NCBI RefSeq assembly: GCF_013410665.1
Contig: NZ_JACCFM010000001.1
Location: forward strand, 1,178,001-1,242,000
DNA: 64,000 nucleotides
Reading direction: 5' to 3'
From: Leifsonia psychrotolerans
Lineage (GTDB): Bacteria; Actinomycetota; Actinomycetes; Actinomycetales; Microbacteriaceae
Shown here: piece by piece, positions 8,185-17,961 of the stretch
Layout: the number at the start of each line of letters is the position of its first letter
Position numbering within the stretch: position 1 is the first letter of the stretch
The notes under the pieces: generated by a model
Seen by the model: only the letters and a program-made list of their open reading frames with translations
Database searches by the model: none
Told to the model about the DNA's origin: nothing
Position numbers and translations under genes: made by a program

Positions 8185-8784
8185 ATGACACGATTCTCCA
8201 TCGTGCGCCACGGCCAGACCGACTGGAATCTGCACAAAAGAATTCAAGGAAGCACCGACATCCCGCTCAACTCAACCGGCCGGGCCGAGGCGGCAGAGAC
8301 TGGCGCGCGCTTGCGGGCGCGCGCCTGGGATCTGATCGTGTCGAGCCCCCTGTCGCGCGCCGACGAGACAGCACGGATCATCGCAGGCGAACTCGGTCTG
8401 CCCGGACCGAACGCAGTTCCTGCCCTCACCGAACGTCATCACGGCGAGATCGAGGGGCTCACCTTCACCGAACGACAGGCGCGCTTTCCGGATGGCGTCG
8501 CCGTGCCCGGCCTCGAAAGCCGGCAAGACGTGCTCGACCGGGTGCTACCCGCGTTCAGGCGTATCGCTGCAGAGCATCCGGGCAGATCGGTGCTCGTCGT
8601 CAGCCACGGTGGCGTGATCGGAACACTCCTCCGTCACGTCACACAGGGCGAACGTCCGCGGCACGACGAACTGATCGCGAATGGCTCGGTGCACGACTTC
8701 GTCTGGGCCGACGACGAGCTGATACTCACGCATTTCGATGCCACGGTGCGTCACATCGACGACATCGTCCCCCATCCGCGCTGA
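8185..8784 (+). CDS. Histidine phosphatase family protein (phosphoglycerate mutase-like)
   Basis: This 199-residue protein opens with the RHG signature (SIVRHGQTDWN) of the acid-phosphatase/phosphoglycerate-mutase superfamily. SSPLSRADETA and the second histidine in VVSHGGVIGTLLRH complete the active site. The phosphohistidine chemistry is certain by family; the substrate is not. A TTG at 8152 overlaps the sirtuin stop, but the ATG at 8185 is preceded by CTGAGG and gives the normal N-terminus. It shares a transcript with the sirtuin gene by position and is convergent with the glycosyltransferase gene, seven bases away. Confidence 0.88.
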   Translation: MTRFSIVRHGQTDWNLHKRIQGSTDIPLNSTGRAEAAETGARLRARAWDLIVSSPLSRADETARIIAGELGLPGPNAVPALTERHHGEIEGLTFTERQARFPDGVAVPGLESRQDVLDRVLPAFRRIAAEHPGRSVLVVSHGGVIGTLLRHVTQGERPRHDELIANGSVHDFVWADDELILTHFDATVRHIDDIVPHPR

Positions 8785-8791
8785 ACACCAA

Positions 8792-9862
8792 TCACGACCC
8801 GCGGACTGTCTCTTTCAACAGGCTGAACAGCGTCGTGGCCGACGCTCGCCAGGTGAACTTCTGAGCCCGAGCGATCGAGAGCTGTGAGCGTGCAGCCCAC
8901 ACCCCCGGTCTCATCAGCTCCTGCACAGCGTCGATGAGCGAGTCGGGCAGCGTCGGATCGAAGAAGAGCGCAGCATCCCCGCCAATCTCGGTGAAGATCG
9001 GGATGTCACTGACGATCACCGGGATTCCGAGGCCCATGGCCTCGACCAACGGAATTCCGAACCCTTCGTCGAGCGAGGCGGTCACCAGGGCCGTCGCGGA
9101 CCGCAGCGTCGCGACGTATTCTTCGTCCGACGCACCGTTGTGAAAAATCAGTTCTGCCTGTGGCGCGAGCGCGCTGAGTCGCGCTCGTTCAGCATCGCTC
9201 ACCCGGCTCATCAGATGCAGTTCGTAGCCGGGTAGGCCAGCCACGGCGCGCACCAGAGTCTCGACATTCTTATAGGGCATGAACGAGCCCATGTAGACCA
9301 GTGAGGCCTTCTCGGGCGCGTCGCGTCGCCCGGGAACAGCCGCCACGGCATCCGCCGCGTTGTGCACCACCACCACCGGGCGGGTGGTGAGTTCATGCTG
9401 TGCAATCAGTGACTTTGTCGTCTCTGAGACCGTGACCACGGCATCCGCTCGGTTCAACAGCATGCGTTGCGGCCACCAGGCCAGATGGTAGAGCCGCCAG
9501 AGCAGGCGAATCGGGGCCGCCAGATCGCGCGGAGGGGTGCGGTTGCGGTAATAGATCAGGTCGTGAACGGTGAGGATCAGTTTGTATTTGCGGCCCCACG
9601 AACCCATTGTCTGCATGGGGCTGAAGACCACATCGGGATTGAGCCGGTTGACCGTGCGAGCGACGAAGGGTTCACGGATGCTCGTTGGCGCGCTCACCAG
9701 CTGCCAGGGCAGGGTGGGCAGCAGGTCGAGCTGACGGTGATCGCTGATCAGCATGGTGACGGGATGCAGCGCGGCCAGCTCGGTGACGACGCCCGCAGTG
9801 TACCGGCTGATGCCGTCGTGACGGTCGAAGCGGGTGTATCGGCAGTCGAACACGATTTTCAC
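8792..9862 (-). CDS. Family 4-type glycosyltransferase
   Basis: This 356-residue GT-B enzyme has an N-terminal acceptor domain (MKIVFDCRYTRFDRHDGISRY) and a C-terminal nucleotide-sugar domain. The latter holds YMGSFMPYKNVETLVRA, the EX7E region SLDEGFGIPLVEAMGLG and a conserved DIPIFTEIGG loop. It resembles mannosyl- or rhamnosyltransferases of wall or exopolysaccharide synthesis; donor and acceptor are not predictable. No signal peptide or membrane segment was seen. Its start overlaps the end of the hydrolase gene by four bases, so the two are translationally coupled. Confidence 0.86.
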   Translation of the reverse strand: MKIVFDCRYTRFDRHDGISRYTAGVVTELAALHPVTMLISDHRQLDLLPTLPWQLVSAPTSIREPFVARTVNRLNPDVVFSPMQTMGSWGRKYKLILTVHDLIYYRNRTPPRDLAAPIRLLWRLYHLAWWPQRMLLNRADAVVTVSETTKSLIAQHELTTRPVVVVHNAADAVAAVPGRRDAPEKASLVYMGSFMPYKNVETLVRAVAGLPGYELHLMSRVSDAERARLSALAPQAELIFHNGASDEEYVATLRSATALVTASLDEGFGIPLVEAMGLGIPVIVSDIPIFTEIGGDAALFFDPTLPDSLIDAVQELMRPGVWAARSQLSIARAQKFTWRASATTLFSLLKETVRGS

Positions 9863-10761
9863 GGGGTCTTCTCCTCGGCCAAGAAGTTCTGCAGGTGCCG
9901 CGCGGCGGCGGCGGGCATTTCGTAATGGATCAGGTGCCCGACGTTCTCGATCACCTGCAGCGAGGCATCCGGGAACAGCTTCTGCAGGGTGTACTGCGCG
10001 GAAATCGGAGTGATGTCGTCTCGGTCGGCCGCGATCAGGAGCGTGCGTGGCGTGATGGCCGCGGCAAACTCGCTGACGTCGTTCGATACCGATGCCTGGA
10101 AGGCCTCGAGCACCACTCGGCGGTCAGAAAACGCCGAGAAGTACGTGTCGTGCTGGTCATGAATCCAACGCCGCAGCGCTGGATCCGACGTCTTCACCAT
10201 TGCCAGACTGGTTACCCTCACGATGAGGCGGTTGCGCAGCAGTGCGAACCCGAGGCGCTCGGGGAGCGTCGCGCCGGCCCAGTAGTAGAAGACGGCCAGA
10301 CGGGTGAGGATCCCGCGCGGCCCCGACAGCGCCGGGGCGGCAATCGGGTTGACCAGCACCACGTCATCCGGGTGCAGACCGCCCGCCACAGCCGCCGACA
10401 CGACGATCGAGCCGAATGAATGGCCGAGAAGAACAAAACGCCCGCTCGGCGCCACCTGGCGCACGAACTCGCTCAGCCACCGGGCGTAGCCGTCGATATC
10501 GTGAGCGGCTTGACGAAGCGGCTCCGATCCGCCAAAGCCGGGAAGGTCAGGAGAGAGGATGCGTACGCCTGACAGCTGGGCGACGACGGGCTCCAGCCCG
10601 TGGTGGTCGCCGCGAAAACCGTGCACCATCACGATGGTGGTGGGCGCGGCCGAGTCCCCATATTCCCAATACCGGGTGGTGCTGCCGAGCACCGTCACGG
10701 CGTGCTCATGCAGGGGGATCCGGGCGAGCAGATCAGCATACGGCGAGGGAACGGTCATCAT
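9859..10761 (-). CDS. Alpha/beta-hydrolase fold protein
   Basis: This 300-residue hydrolase shows the oxyanion-hole HGFRGDHH, the nucleophile elbow GHSFGS (serine), an acid residue in AADRDDITP and the terminal histidine in VGHLIHYE, so the catalytic triad is intact. The substrate is unknown; the family includes esterases, epoxide hydrolases and haloalkane dehalogenases. An ATG pair at 10761/10758 follows CTGAGG. It is the first gene of a two-gene unit with the glycosyltransferase and is divergent from treS. Confidence 0.85.
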   Translation of the reverse strand: MMTVPSPYADLLARIPLHEHAVTVLGSTTRYWEYGDSAAPTTIVMVHGFRGDHHGLEPVVAQLSGVRILSPDLPGFGGSEPLRQAAHDIDGYARWLSEFVRQVAPSGRFVLLGHSFGSIVVSAAVAGGLHPDDVVLVNPIAAPALSGPRGILTRLAVFYYWAGATLPERLGFALLRNRLIVRVTSLAMVKTSDPALRRWIHDQHDTYFSAFSDRRVVLEAFQASVSNDVSEFAAAITPRTLLIAADRDDITPISAQYTLQKLFPDASLQVIENVGHLIHYEMPAAAARHLQNFLAEEKTP

Positions 10762-10838
10762 CCTCAGTTTAGATGGGCTCGGCTGGGCGAATGCACCCGC
10801 CGATACCGGGGGTCACACTGGCGAGACTGGGCATCTTC

Positions 10839-10887
10839 TGCACGCATGCTGCACACATCGTGCATCTGAATCTAGACTCGTCTTAGA
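10839..10887 (+). promoter_or_regulatory. Inverted-repeat cluster ahead of treS (possible operator)
   Basis: TGCAC occurs at 10839 and again at 10850, 11 bases (about one helical turn) later. The second copy pairs with GTGCA at 10860-10864, giving the perfect palindrome TGCAC-ACATC-GTGCA. An imperfect TCTA...TAGA palindrome follows at 10871-10887. They lie 40-90 bases upstream of the treS start, in the promoter region shared with the divergent hydrolase gene. A repressor or activator site is inferred; no known regulator motif was matched. Confidence 0.35.
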
Positions 10888-10925
10888 GTCACCCGCCCAT
10901 TCCCCCTGGGCCGAAAGGTTATGAC

Positions 10926-12623
10926 GTGAGTTTCACCGCCCCCATCCAGCTGCCCGGCCTCACGCTTGACCCGCGTTGGTACAGGCGTGCGGTGTTCTAT
11001 GAGGTGATGGTGCGCTCATTCGTGGACAGCAACGCGGATGGGTCGGGCGATCTTGCCGGGCTGGTCTCGAAGTTGGACTATCTGCAGTGGTTGGGCGTCG
11101 ACGCGCTATGGATTCCCCCGTTTTTCCGTTCGCCGCTCCGGGACGGCGGGTATGACGTCTCCGACTACAACTCGATCCTGCCCGAATTCGGCACCCTCGA
11201 TGAGTTCAAAGACCTCGTCACCAAAGCGCACGAACGTAATATGCGCATCATCATCGACCTCCCGATGAATCACACCTCTGATCAGCACGACTGGTTCCAA
11301 CAATCGCGTGAAGATCCCGACGGCCCCTACGGCGACTTCTATGTCTGGAATGACACCGACGACAAATACCCGAACATCCGCATCATCTTCACCGACACCG
11401 AGGAATCCAACTGGGCATTCGATTCTGTGCGTCGACAGTTCTATTTTCACCGATTCTTCTCCCACCAACCCGACCTGAACTTCGACAATCCGGCCGTACA
11501 CGAGGCAATCTTCGACATCGTCCGATTCTGGCTCGACCTCGGCGTTGACGGGTTCCGACTCGATGCGATCCCCTACTTGTTCGAGTCCGAGGAGGGCAAC
11601 GGAGAGGGCGAGCCTCCCACGCACGAGTTCCTGAGGAAGCTGCGTGCCATGGTCGATCGTGATTACCCGGGACGCATCATGATTGCCGAGGCGAACCAGT
11701 GGCCACGCGAGGTCGCGGCATTCTTCGGGTCGGATGACGAGCCGGAGTGCCACATGGCGTTTGATTTTCCGGTCATGCCGCGTATCTTCTACTCGCTACG
11801 CTCGCAACAGGCAGCTGAGTTGGTGCGGGTTCTCTCGGAGACCACCGACATCCCGGAGGGTGCGGGCTGGGGTGTCTTTCTACGCAACCACGACGAACTC
11901 ACGCTCGAGATGGTGAGTGAAGAATATCGCCAGGCCATGTACGGCTGGTACGCCTACGATCCCCGGATGCGCGCCAACGTCGGCATCCGTCGCCGACTTG
12001 CGCCGCTGCTCGACAATTCACGGGCCGAACTTGAACTTGCCCACGCGTTGCTGTTTGCCCTTCCGGGAAGCCCGTTTCTTTACTATGGCGATGAAATCGG
12101 GATGGGCGACAACATCTGGCTGCCTGACCGTGACAGCTCGCGCACCCCGATGCAATGGACGCCGGACCGCAACGCCGGGTTCAGCGACGCAGACCCGGGC
12201 AAGCTCTTTCTTCCCGTCGTCCAATCGTTGGTGTATCACTACACTCAAACCAATGTGGAAGCGCAACTCGCCCAATCCGGGTCGCTGCTGCACTGGGTGC
12301 GCAATGTCGTGCACGTGCGCAAGGCCCATCCGACATTCGGGTTGGGCGAGATCCGTGTGCTGACCACGAACCATGAGTCAGTCCTTGCGTTCACTCGCGA
12401 ATATGCCGGCTCCGGCACGCAACACGGTGATCAGCCCGAGACCGTCCTCTGCGTGTTCAGTTTTGCCCACAACCCCGTCGCGTTCCGCATCGACGATCCA
12501 ACACTCGCCGGTAGCCGCCTCTACGACATCTTCGGCGGCGCAGTCTTCCCGAGCTTTGGCGACGACGGCGGCCTCACGCTCACGCTGGGAGCCCAGAGCT
12601 TTTATTGGCTGCACTGCGGGTGA
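10926..12623 (+). CDS. treS: Maltose alpha-D-glucosyltransferase (trehalose synthase)
   Basis: The 565-residue protein is a GH13 (alpha-amylase) enzyme of the TreS type, which interconverts maltose and trehalose. Visible marks are the N-terminal WYRRAVFYEVMVRSF, DLPMNHTSDQHDWF, the nucleophile aspartate in GFRLDAIPYLFE, the acid glutamate in IAEANQWP, the transition-state aspartate in LRNHDELTLEM, and FLYYGDEIGMGDNIWLPDR, which is typical of TreS. The length fits a stand-alone TreS without a fused maltokinase domain, and no maltokinase gene lies nearby. The GTG at 10926 follows GAAAGG. Together with glgA and glgC at 15-17 kb it ties trehalose to storage glucan metabolism. Confidence 0.93.
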   Translation: MSFTAPIQLPGLTLDPRWYRRAVFYEVMVRSFVDSNADGSGDLAGLVSKLDYLQWLGVDALWIPPFFRSPLRDGGYDVSDYNSILPEFGTLDEFKDLVTKAHERNMRIIIDLPMNHTSDQHDWFQQSREDPDGPYGDFYVWNDTDDKYPNIRIIFTDTEESNWAFDSVRRQFYFHRFFSHQPDLNFDNPAVHEAIFDIVRFWLDLGVDGFRLDAIPYLFESEEGNGEGEPPTHEFLRKLRAMVDRDYPGRIMIAEANQWPREVAAFFGSDDEPECHMAFDFPVMPRIFYSLRSQQAAELVRVLSETTDIPEGAGWGVFLRNHDELTLEMVSEEYRQAMYGWYAYDPRMRANVGIRRRLAPLLDNSRAELELAHALLFALPGSPFLYYGDEIGMGDNIWLPDRDSSRTPMQWTPDRNAGFSDADPGKLFLPVVQSLVYHYTQTNVEAQLAQSGSLLHWVRNVVHVRKAHPTFGLGEIRVLTTNHESVLAFTREYAGSGTQHGDQPETVLCVFSFAHNPVAFRIDDPTLAGSRLYDIFGGAVFPSFGDDGGLTLTLGAQSFYWLHCG

Positions 12624-12705
12624 GCGCAGAGGACTGCCGGTGAATCTGCCGCTCCGACGGGAGTGGCTCGCCGGCGCTGTCGGTGGTCGCCCATAGGCTG
12701 TGACC

Positions 12706-13392
12706 ATGAGTAATTGGAGTGACACCCTCGCCGTATTCGACCTTGAGACAACGGGAATCGACGTAGAGACCAGCCGCATTGTTTCTGCCACGGTGGCGAT
12801 TCTTGACGCTGCCGGAGTTGTGACCGAGCGCACAGATTGGCTCGTCAACCCGGGTGTTGAAATTCCGATGCAGGCGACTGCCGTGCACAAAATCACCACT
12901 GAGCATGCCGTCACCCACGGGGCCGATGCCGCGTCCTCCGTCGCCGAGATCGTCTCAGCGCTGCGCCGGGCACTCGAACAGGGCATTCCCGTTGTGGCCT
13001 ACAACGCACCGTACGATTTCACTTTGCTCAATCGCGAGGCGCGGCGCCATGCAGTTGCACCGCTCGACTCCCCCACTCCGGTGATCGACCCACTGGTGAT
13101 CGACAAGGCGGTCGACCGCTACCGCAAAGGGAAGCGCACGCTCGAAGCGGCAAGCGCCTTCTACGAGGTTGTTCTTGACGCAGCCCACGACTCGGGCGCC
13201 GACGCGATCGCCGCCGGACACGTCGCCCAGGCCATCGCCCGCGTACACGGCGGCAAGCTGCCGACCACCGCCGCCGAACTCCACGAGCTCCAAGTGAGCT
13301 GGAGCCGCGAACAGGCCGAGAGCTTCCAGTCCTATATGCGACGCGAGCGTGACCCGAGCTTCGTGGCAGACGGCGGCTGGCCAGAGCGCTAG
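12706..13392 (+). CDS. DnaQ-like 3'-5' exonuclease (DEDD superfamily)
   Basis: This 228-residue protein carries exonuclease motif I (VFDLETTGID), motif II (VAYNAPYDFTLL) and motif III (HDSGADAIAAGHV), the last with the histidine and aspartate of the DEDDh class. It probably proofreads or trims 3' ends of DNA, or of RNA. It is much shorter than fused DnaQ proteins and has no BRCT or helicase part. The ATG at 12706 fits; a GTG two codons upstream (12700) is the alternative. It lies 82 bases after treS on the same strand. A strong hairpin ends the unit. Confidence 0.87.
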   Translation: MSNWSDTLAVFDLETTGIDVETSRIVSATVAILDAAGVVTERTDWLVNPGVEIPMQATAVHKITTEHAVTHGADAASSVAEIVSALRRALEQGIPVVAYNAPYDFTLLNREARRHAVAPLDSPTPVIDPLVIDKAVDRYRKGKRTLEAASAFYEVVLDAAHDSGADAIAAGHVAQAIARVHGGKLPTTAAELHELQVSWSREQAESFQSYMRRERDPSFVADGGWPER

Positions 13393-13437
13393 CTCGCGCG
13401 CCCGACAGCGTCGCCGAGAAGCCCTTGGCCCGATACA

Positions 13438-13479
13438 ACAGAAGAAGGCGATCGGCCGAAGCCGATCGCCTTCTTCTGT
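13438..13479. terminator. Bidirectional intrinsic terminator
   Basis: A perfect 19-bp stem (13438-13456 with 13461-13479) closes on a CGAA loop. It lies between two convergent genes, the exonuclease and rpmE2, and can end both transcripts. Confidence 0.85.
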
Positions 13480-13488
13480 AAAGACGTG

Positions 13489-13740
13489 TTACGCGCCGAA
13501 GCCCTTGTAACGCGTGTTGAACTTCTCAACGCGTCCAGCGGAGTCCATGATGCGCTGCTTACCGGTGTAGAACGGGTGCGACTCCGAGGAGATTTCCACG
13601 TCGATGACCGGGTACGTGGTGCCGTCTTCCCACTCGATCGTCTTCGAGCTGGAGACCGTCGAACGGGTCAGGAACGTCGCACCCGACGCCAGGTCGCGGA
13701 AAACCACGGGAGCGTACGTGGGGTGAATGTCAGACTTCAT
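13489..13740 (-). CDS. rpmE2: 50S ribosomal protein L31, type B
   Basis: The protein has 83 residues and begins [16 protein letters not shown]. It carries the type B signature SHPFYTGKQ and lacks the four zinc-binding cysteines of the type A protein, so it is the zinc-independent form. Such paralogues often replace the zinc form when zinc is scarce, under Zur control; I did not find a clear Zur box upstream. The frame continues to 13863 but the ATG at 13740, with AAGGAAG eight bases upstream, is the real start. Confidence 0.95.
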   Translation of the reverse strand: MKSDIHPTYAPVVFRDLASGATFLTRSTVSSSKTIEWEDGTTYPVIDVEISSESHPFYTGKQRIMDSAGRVEKFNTRYKGFGA

Positions 13741-13953
13741 GAAGACTTCCTTGTTGCTATTCGAGGTGGAGCGCGATGAAACTACGTAAGTACTGCGCGA
13801 TGATCGGGTGATACGAAGCCGAATATGGCGATAAAACTGAGTGGCCCAGGGGCCAGCTACCAAGTTTAGCAGAAACCTTCATCGGCGTCTGCCAGTCAGG
13901 TCAACTGCGACCAGTCACGCAGCGATCTACTCGGGCAGTGGATCTAGTCAACT

Positions 13954-14736
13954 CTAGACGGCGCGAGCCGTGTAACGCCCGTCGTTTTCGGTGAGTTCGA
14001 TGTTGAGTCCGAAAGTTTCGGTCAGTGACTCCGTCGAGAGCGCCTCAGCCAGCGGACCGGCCGCGACGATGCGACCGCCGGCGAGCAGCAGCACGTGGGT
14101 AAAGCCACGCGGAATCTCCTCGACGTGGTGCGTGACCATTATGATTGCGGGCGAGCTTGCTTCACTGGCATAGCCACCGAGAAGCTGAAGGAGCTCTTCG
14201 CGGGCACCGAGGTCAAGGCTTGCTGCCGGCTCATCGAGAAGCAAAATCTCGGGGTCGGTCATGACGGCACGGGCGATCTGCACACGCTTCTGCTCGCCGT
14301 CGCTGAGCGTGCCGAACTTACGGTCGGCGAGGTGGTCGAGACGCCATTCGGTGAGCACCCGCTGCGCGCGTCGCTCGTCAATCTCGTCGTACTCTTCGTT
14401 CCAGCGTCCGGTGACCGAGTAGGCGGCGGTCATCACGACGTCAATAACCTTCTCGGCGCCGGGAATCTTGCGCGCCATTGCGGTCGACGCGAAGCCAATG
14501 CGTGGCCGCAGTTCGAACACATCACTGGATCCCAGCGGCTCTTCGAGCACCTCGGCCTGACCGGTCGTCGGGTATGCAATCGCTGCGGCGATCTGCAGCG
14601 TAGTGGTCTTCCCGGCACCGTTGGGCCCCAGAATCACCCAGCGCTGATTGTCGTCGACACTCCAGCTCACTTGGTCGAGGATGGTGTTGCCACCCCGGAC
14701 GACGGATACGTCGGTGAATTGAAGAACGTTGACCAT
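13954..14736 (-). CDS. ABC transporter ATP-binding protein
   Basis: This 260-residue ATPase has Walker A (GPNGAGKTTTLQI), the signature LSDGEQKRVQIARA, Walker B (ILLLDEPAASLD) and the H-loop in MVTHHVEE. No permease gene is adjacent, and the order of its elements resembles the lone ModF-like ATPases. Whether it works with a distant permease or in a soluble role cannot be told. It sits downstream of glgA on the same strand, 50 bases away, but with no obvious functional link. Confidence 0.85.
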   Translation of the reverse strand: MVNVLQFTDVSVVRGGNTILDQVSWSVDDNQRWVILGPNGAGKTTTLQIAAAIAYPTTGQAEVLEEPLGSSDVFELRPRIGFASTAMARKIPGAEKVIDVVMTAAYSVTGRWNEEYDEIDERRAQRVLTEWRLDHLADRKFGTLSDGEQKRVQIARAVMTDPEILLLDEPAASLDLGAREELLQLLGGYASEASSPAIIMVTHHVEEIPRGFTHVLLLAGGRIVAAGPLAEALSTESLTETFGLNIELTENDGRYTARAV

Positions 14737-14786
14737 AGACCCATGTTATCTGGCGCCGCAGCCCACCCCGAACCCTCGGCGCCCGG

Positions 14787-15968
14787 TCAGAGTAGACCCG
14801 CGTAGATCTCCCTGGTGCGTGTGGCGATTTGCCCCCAGCCGAACTCGCGTTCCGCCCGCAATCGCCCGGCACGCCCCATCTCGGCAGCTGCCGCCGGGTC
14901 GGCAAGCACCTCATTCAGCACCCGGCCCAGGTCGGCGACGAACAATTCGGGGTTTATCGGGGTACCCGTTCCGTCCTGGCGCTGTTCGATCGGCACCAAC
15001 CGGCCGGTGACGCCGTCGGACACGACCTCCGGAATGCCGCCCGTCGCCGTGCCCACAACGGGCAGCGCGCACGCCATCGCCTCGAGGTTCACGATTCCCA
15101 GCGGCTCATAGATCGATGGGCAGACGAACACCGTGCCCGCGGTGAGCACCGCAGCGAGTTCATGTTGCGGAAGTAAACGATCGATCCAGACCACGCCGGA
15201 ACGTTGCTCCTGCAAGGCTCGCACTCCGGCGGTGACCTCCGCGAGGATGTCGGGGGTGTCCGGTGCCCCGGCACATAACACCAGTTGCACGTCGTCGGGC
15301 AGCAGTGCCGCGGCCCGCAGCAAATACGGGAGCCCCTTCTGTCGGGTGATCCGTCCAACGAAAACAACGGAGGGACGGTCGGGATCGATGCCGAGGGTGC
15401 GCACACAGTCGTCAGCCACGACCGGTTTCCAACGCTCGAGGTCGATCCCGTTGTAGACGACGTGCACTCGCGACTCGTCGAGTGCCGGATAGCTGCGCAC
15501 AATGTCACGTCGCATGCCGTCGCTCACCGCGATCACGGCGTCTGCTGCCTCGAACGCGGTCTTCTCAATCCAGCTCGACACCCGATAACCGCCGCCGAGT
15601 TGTTCCGCCTTCCACGGCCGCAGTGGTTCCAGGCTGTGTGCGGTGACGACGTGCGGGATGCCATGCAATAACTTGGCAATATGGCCGGCCCCGTTGGCGT
15701 ACCACGTGTGGGAATGGACGAGATCAGCCCCGACGACGTCGTGAGCCATCTGCAGATCGACGCCCAGCGTCGAGAGCGTCGCGTTCGCATCCGTCAACTC
15801 GATCGGCACCGGGTAGGCATATGTGTCGGGGTCGTGCCGTGGGGCACCGAAACACCGAACAACGACATCGAGATCGGCGCGCAGAGCTCGCACCAGCTCG
15901 GCGACATGCACGCCAGCGCCCCCATACACCTCGGGCGGGTATTCCTTCGTCAGCAGATCCACTCGCAT
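14787..15968 (-). CDS. glgA: Glycogen synthase / alpha-maltose-1-phosphate synthase (GT4 type)
   Basis: This 393-residue GT-B enzyme has the glycogen-synthase opening [17 protein letters not shown] and an [19 protein letters not shown] segment. [12 protein letters not shown], the donor-site [23 protein letters not shown] EX7E region and [13 protein letters not shown] follow. Actinobacterial proteins of this short GT4 type are usually called GlgA, but the mycobacterial homologue is GlgM, which makes maltose-1-phosphate from ADP-glucose. Which activity it has cannot be told from sequence alone. It is divergent from glgC, 81 bases away, which supplies its ADP-glucose. Confidence 0.9.
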   Translation of the reverse strand: MRVDLLTKEYPPEVYGGAGVHVAELVRALRADLDVVVRCFGAPRHDPDTYAYPVPIELTDANATLSTLGVDLQMAHDVVGADLVHSHTWYANGAGHIAKLLHGIPHVVTAHSLEPLRPWKAEQLGGGYRVSSWIEKTAFEAADAVIAVSDGMRRDIVRSYPALDESRVHVVYNGIDLERWKPVVADDCVRTLGIDPDRPSVVFVGRITRQKGLPYLLRAAALLPDDVQLVLCAGAPDTPDILAEVTAGVRALQEQRSGVVWIDRLLPQHELAAVLTAGTVFVCPSIYEPLGIVNLEAMACALPVVGTATGGIPEVVSDGVTGRLVPIEQRQDGTGTPINPELFVADLGRVLNEVLADPAAAAEMGRAGRLRAEREFGWGQIATRTREIYAGLL

Positions 15969-16049
15969 GCAGCAAAGCTAGCGCAGGCTGCACCGTCCCA
16001 CACGTTCACATTCACCCCATCGGACAACCAAAGGCCCTACTGTGTAGTC

Positions 16050-17294
16050 ATGAAGGCCACGAAGATCTTTGGAATCGTTCTCGCCGGTGGCGAAGGCAAG
16101 CGATTAATGCCATTGACTGAAGACCGCGCGAAACCGGCAGTACCGTTCGGTGGTCACTATCGGTTGATCGATTTTGCGCTGTCCAACCTGATCAATTCCG
16201 GCCTCACCCAACTGGTCGTCCTGACGCAGTACAAATCGCACAGCCTCGACCGGCACGTCTCCCAGACCTGGCACGTTTCGGGCGGGCTGTTCAACTCGTA
16301 CATTGCCTCGGTTCCGGCCCAACAGCGCCTGGGCAAACGCTGGTTTAGCGGTTCGGCCGACGCCATCCTGCAAAGCCTCAACCTGATCCACGACGAAAAA
16401 CCTGACTACGTCGTGGTGGTCGGCGCCGATCACGTCTACCGCATGGACTTCAGCCAGATGCTCGATGCCCACATCGCGTCCGGAGCGATGGCCACCGTCG
16501 CTGCGATCCGTCAGCCGATTCAACTCGCTGACCAATTCGGCGTGATCGCCGTCGACGCGGCCAGCCCCGACCGCATCAGCGAGTTCACGGAGAAGCCCAC
16601 CGACGCGGTGGGCTTGGCCGATGCACCCCATGAGGTATTCGCCTCGATGGGCAACTATATTTTCAACGCCGACGCCCTCATCGACGCGGTGCGTCGTGAC
16701 GGCGATCGGCCGGATTCCAGTCACGACATGGGCGGCGACATCATTCCCGACTTCGTCTCGCGCGGTGAGGCCGGCGTCTACGATCTCAAACGCAATGAGG
16801 TACCCGGCTCAACCGACCGCGACCGGTACTACTGGCGCGACGTGGGAACCATCGATTCGTTCTTTGAAGCCCACCAGGATCTCATCTCTGCGTTGCCGGT
16901 GTTCAACCTCTATAACCAGGGCTGGCCGATCTTCAGCCAACAGCTCAACTCTCCCCCGGCGAAGTTTGTGCGCGATGGGGCCGGCGCCCTGGGCACTACG
17001 ATCGATTCGATCGTCTCACTCGGTTGCGTCATCTCCGGCGCTCATGTCGAGCGCAGTGTGCTCGGTCCGTGGACAGCGGTGGATTCTGGTGCCCGAGTGG
17101 TCGATTCCATTGTTTTCGACCGGGTTCAGATTCACTCGGGCGCCCGAGTGAACCGTGCCATCCTCGATAAGGATGTCGTCGTTGAAGTAGGCGCGAGCAT
17201 CGGGATGGACCGGGGTCGCGATCTGGCTCGCGGATTTAGCGTGACCGATTCAGGAATTACCGTCGTAGGCAAGGGAGTGCACGTTCAACCGTGA
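16050..17294 (+). CDS. glgC: Glucose-1-phosphate adenylyltransferase (ADP-glucose pyrophosphorylase)
   Basis: The enzyme makes ADP-glucose from ATP and glucose-1-phosphate, the committed step of glycogen synthesis. Its 414 residues begin with the nucleotide-binding [31 protein letters not shown], the catalytic aspartate region [12 protein letters not shown], the sugar-phosphate site EFTEKP and [12 protein letters not shown] follow. The C-terminal third is a left-handed beta-helix of hexapeptide repeats ([18 protein letters not shown]). The frame is open from 15681, but the ATG at 16050 gives the normal N-terminus; only a distant AAAGG lies upstream. The stop overlaps the start of serB. Confidence 0.95.
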   Translation: MKATKIFGIVLAGGEGKRLMPLTEDRAKPAVPFGGHYRLIDFALSNLINSGLTQLVVLTQYKSHSLDRHVSQTWHVSGGLFNSYIASVPAQQRLGKRWFSGSADAILQSLNLIHDEKPDYVVVVGADHVYRMDFSQMLDAHIASGAMATVAAIRQPIQLADQFGVIAVDAASPDRISEFTEKPTDAVGLADAPHEVFASMGNYIFNADALIDAVRRDGDRPDSSHDMGGDIIPDFVSRGEAGVYDLKRNEVPGSTDRDRYYWRDVGTIDSFFEAHQDLISALPVFNLYNQGWPIFSQQLNSPPAKFVRDGAGALGTTIDSIVSLGCVISGAHVERSVLGPWTAVDSGARVVDSIVFDRVQIHSGARVNRAILDKDVVVEVGASIGMDRGRDLARGFSVTDSGITVVGKGVHVQP

Positions 17295-17938
17295 CTGTTT
17301 CAACTCGTTTTTTGATTGTTCTGGATGCAGATTCGACACTGATCGAAGACGAGGTGATCGAACTCCTGGCGGATGCAGCCGGGTCGCGCGACCTCGTCGC
17401 CGACGTGACGGAGCGTGCCATGCGCGGCGAACTCGACTTCGCCGAAAGTTTGAGAGCTCGCGTGACGACCCTGGCCGGCCTGCCGACGAGCGTGTTTGAC
17501 GAGGTGGGGCGCCTCATCCGCCCGACTCCCGGCGTTCACGAGTTGATTGCCGGGGTGCACGCGCACGGGAGTGCCGTCGCCGTGGTTTCCGGCGGCTTCC
17601 ATGAACTGCTCGACCCGCTTGCCGCGTCACTCGGCCTCGACCACTGGCGTGCCAACCGCCTCGAGGTCGTCGACGGCCACCTCACCGGTCGACTGCGGGG
17701 GCCAATCATCGATGCCGCGGCGAAGGCCGAGGCCCTGCTCGACTGGGCAGCGCGCGAAGACATCGCGATCAGCCGCACCATCGCAATCGGCGATGGTGCC
17801 AATGATCTCAAAATGATGGCTGTGGCAGGGCTCTCCGTCGCGTTCAATGCGAAACCGCGGGTGAAAGAAGAGGCCGACCTCGTCATTGACGTGGCCGACC
17901 TCTCGGCGGTCCTCCCGCTGCTCGGGCTCCGCGGTTAG
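17291..17938 (+). CDS. serB: Phosphoserine phosphatase
   Basis: This 215-residue HAD phosphatase removes phosphate from phosphoserine in the last step of serine synthesis. Motif I is [10 protein letters not shown] (nucleophile and acid aspartates; most relatives have DVDST), motif II is the serine in VVSGGFHE, and motif III is [11 protein letters not shown] with the lysine of [11 protein letters not shown]. The usual N-terminal ACT domains are absent, so it is the short form. The GTG start at 17291 overlaps the glgC stop by four bases (GTGA), which implies coupled translation. It is convergent with fabG. Confidence 0.9.
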   Translation: MTVSTRFLIVLDADSTLIEDEVIELLADAAGSRDLVADVTERAMRGELDFAESLRARVTTLAGLPTSVFDEVGRLIRPTPGVHELIAGVHAHGSAVAVVSGGFHELLDPLAASLGLDHWRANRLEVVDGHLTGRLRGPIIDAAAKAEALLDWAAREDIAISRTIAIGDGANDLKMMAVAGLSVAFNAKPRVKEEADLVIDVADLSAVLPLLGLRG

Positions 17939-17961
17939 ACGCTCAGGAGCTCAGTCGAGGC

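Noticed and set aside
13741..13953. Search for a Zur operator ahead of rpmE2
   Set aside because: No convincing palindrome like TGAAAATGATTTTCA was seen, so zinc control is only a family-based guess.
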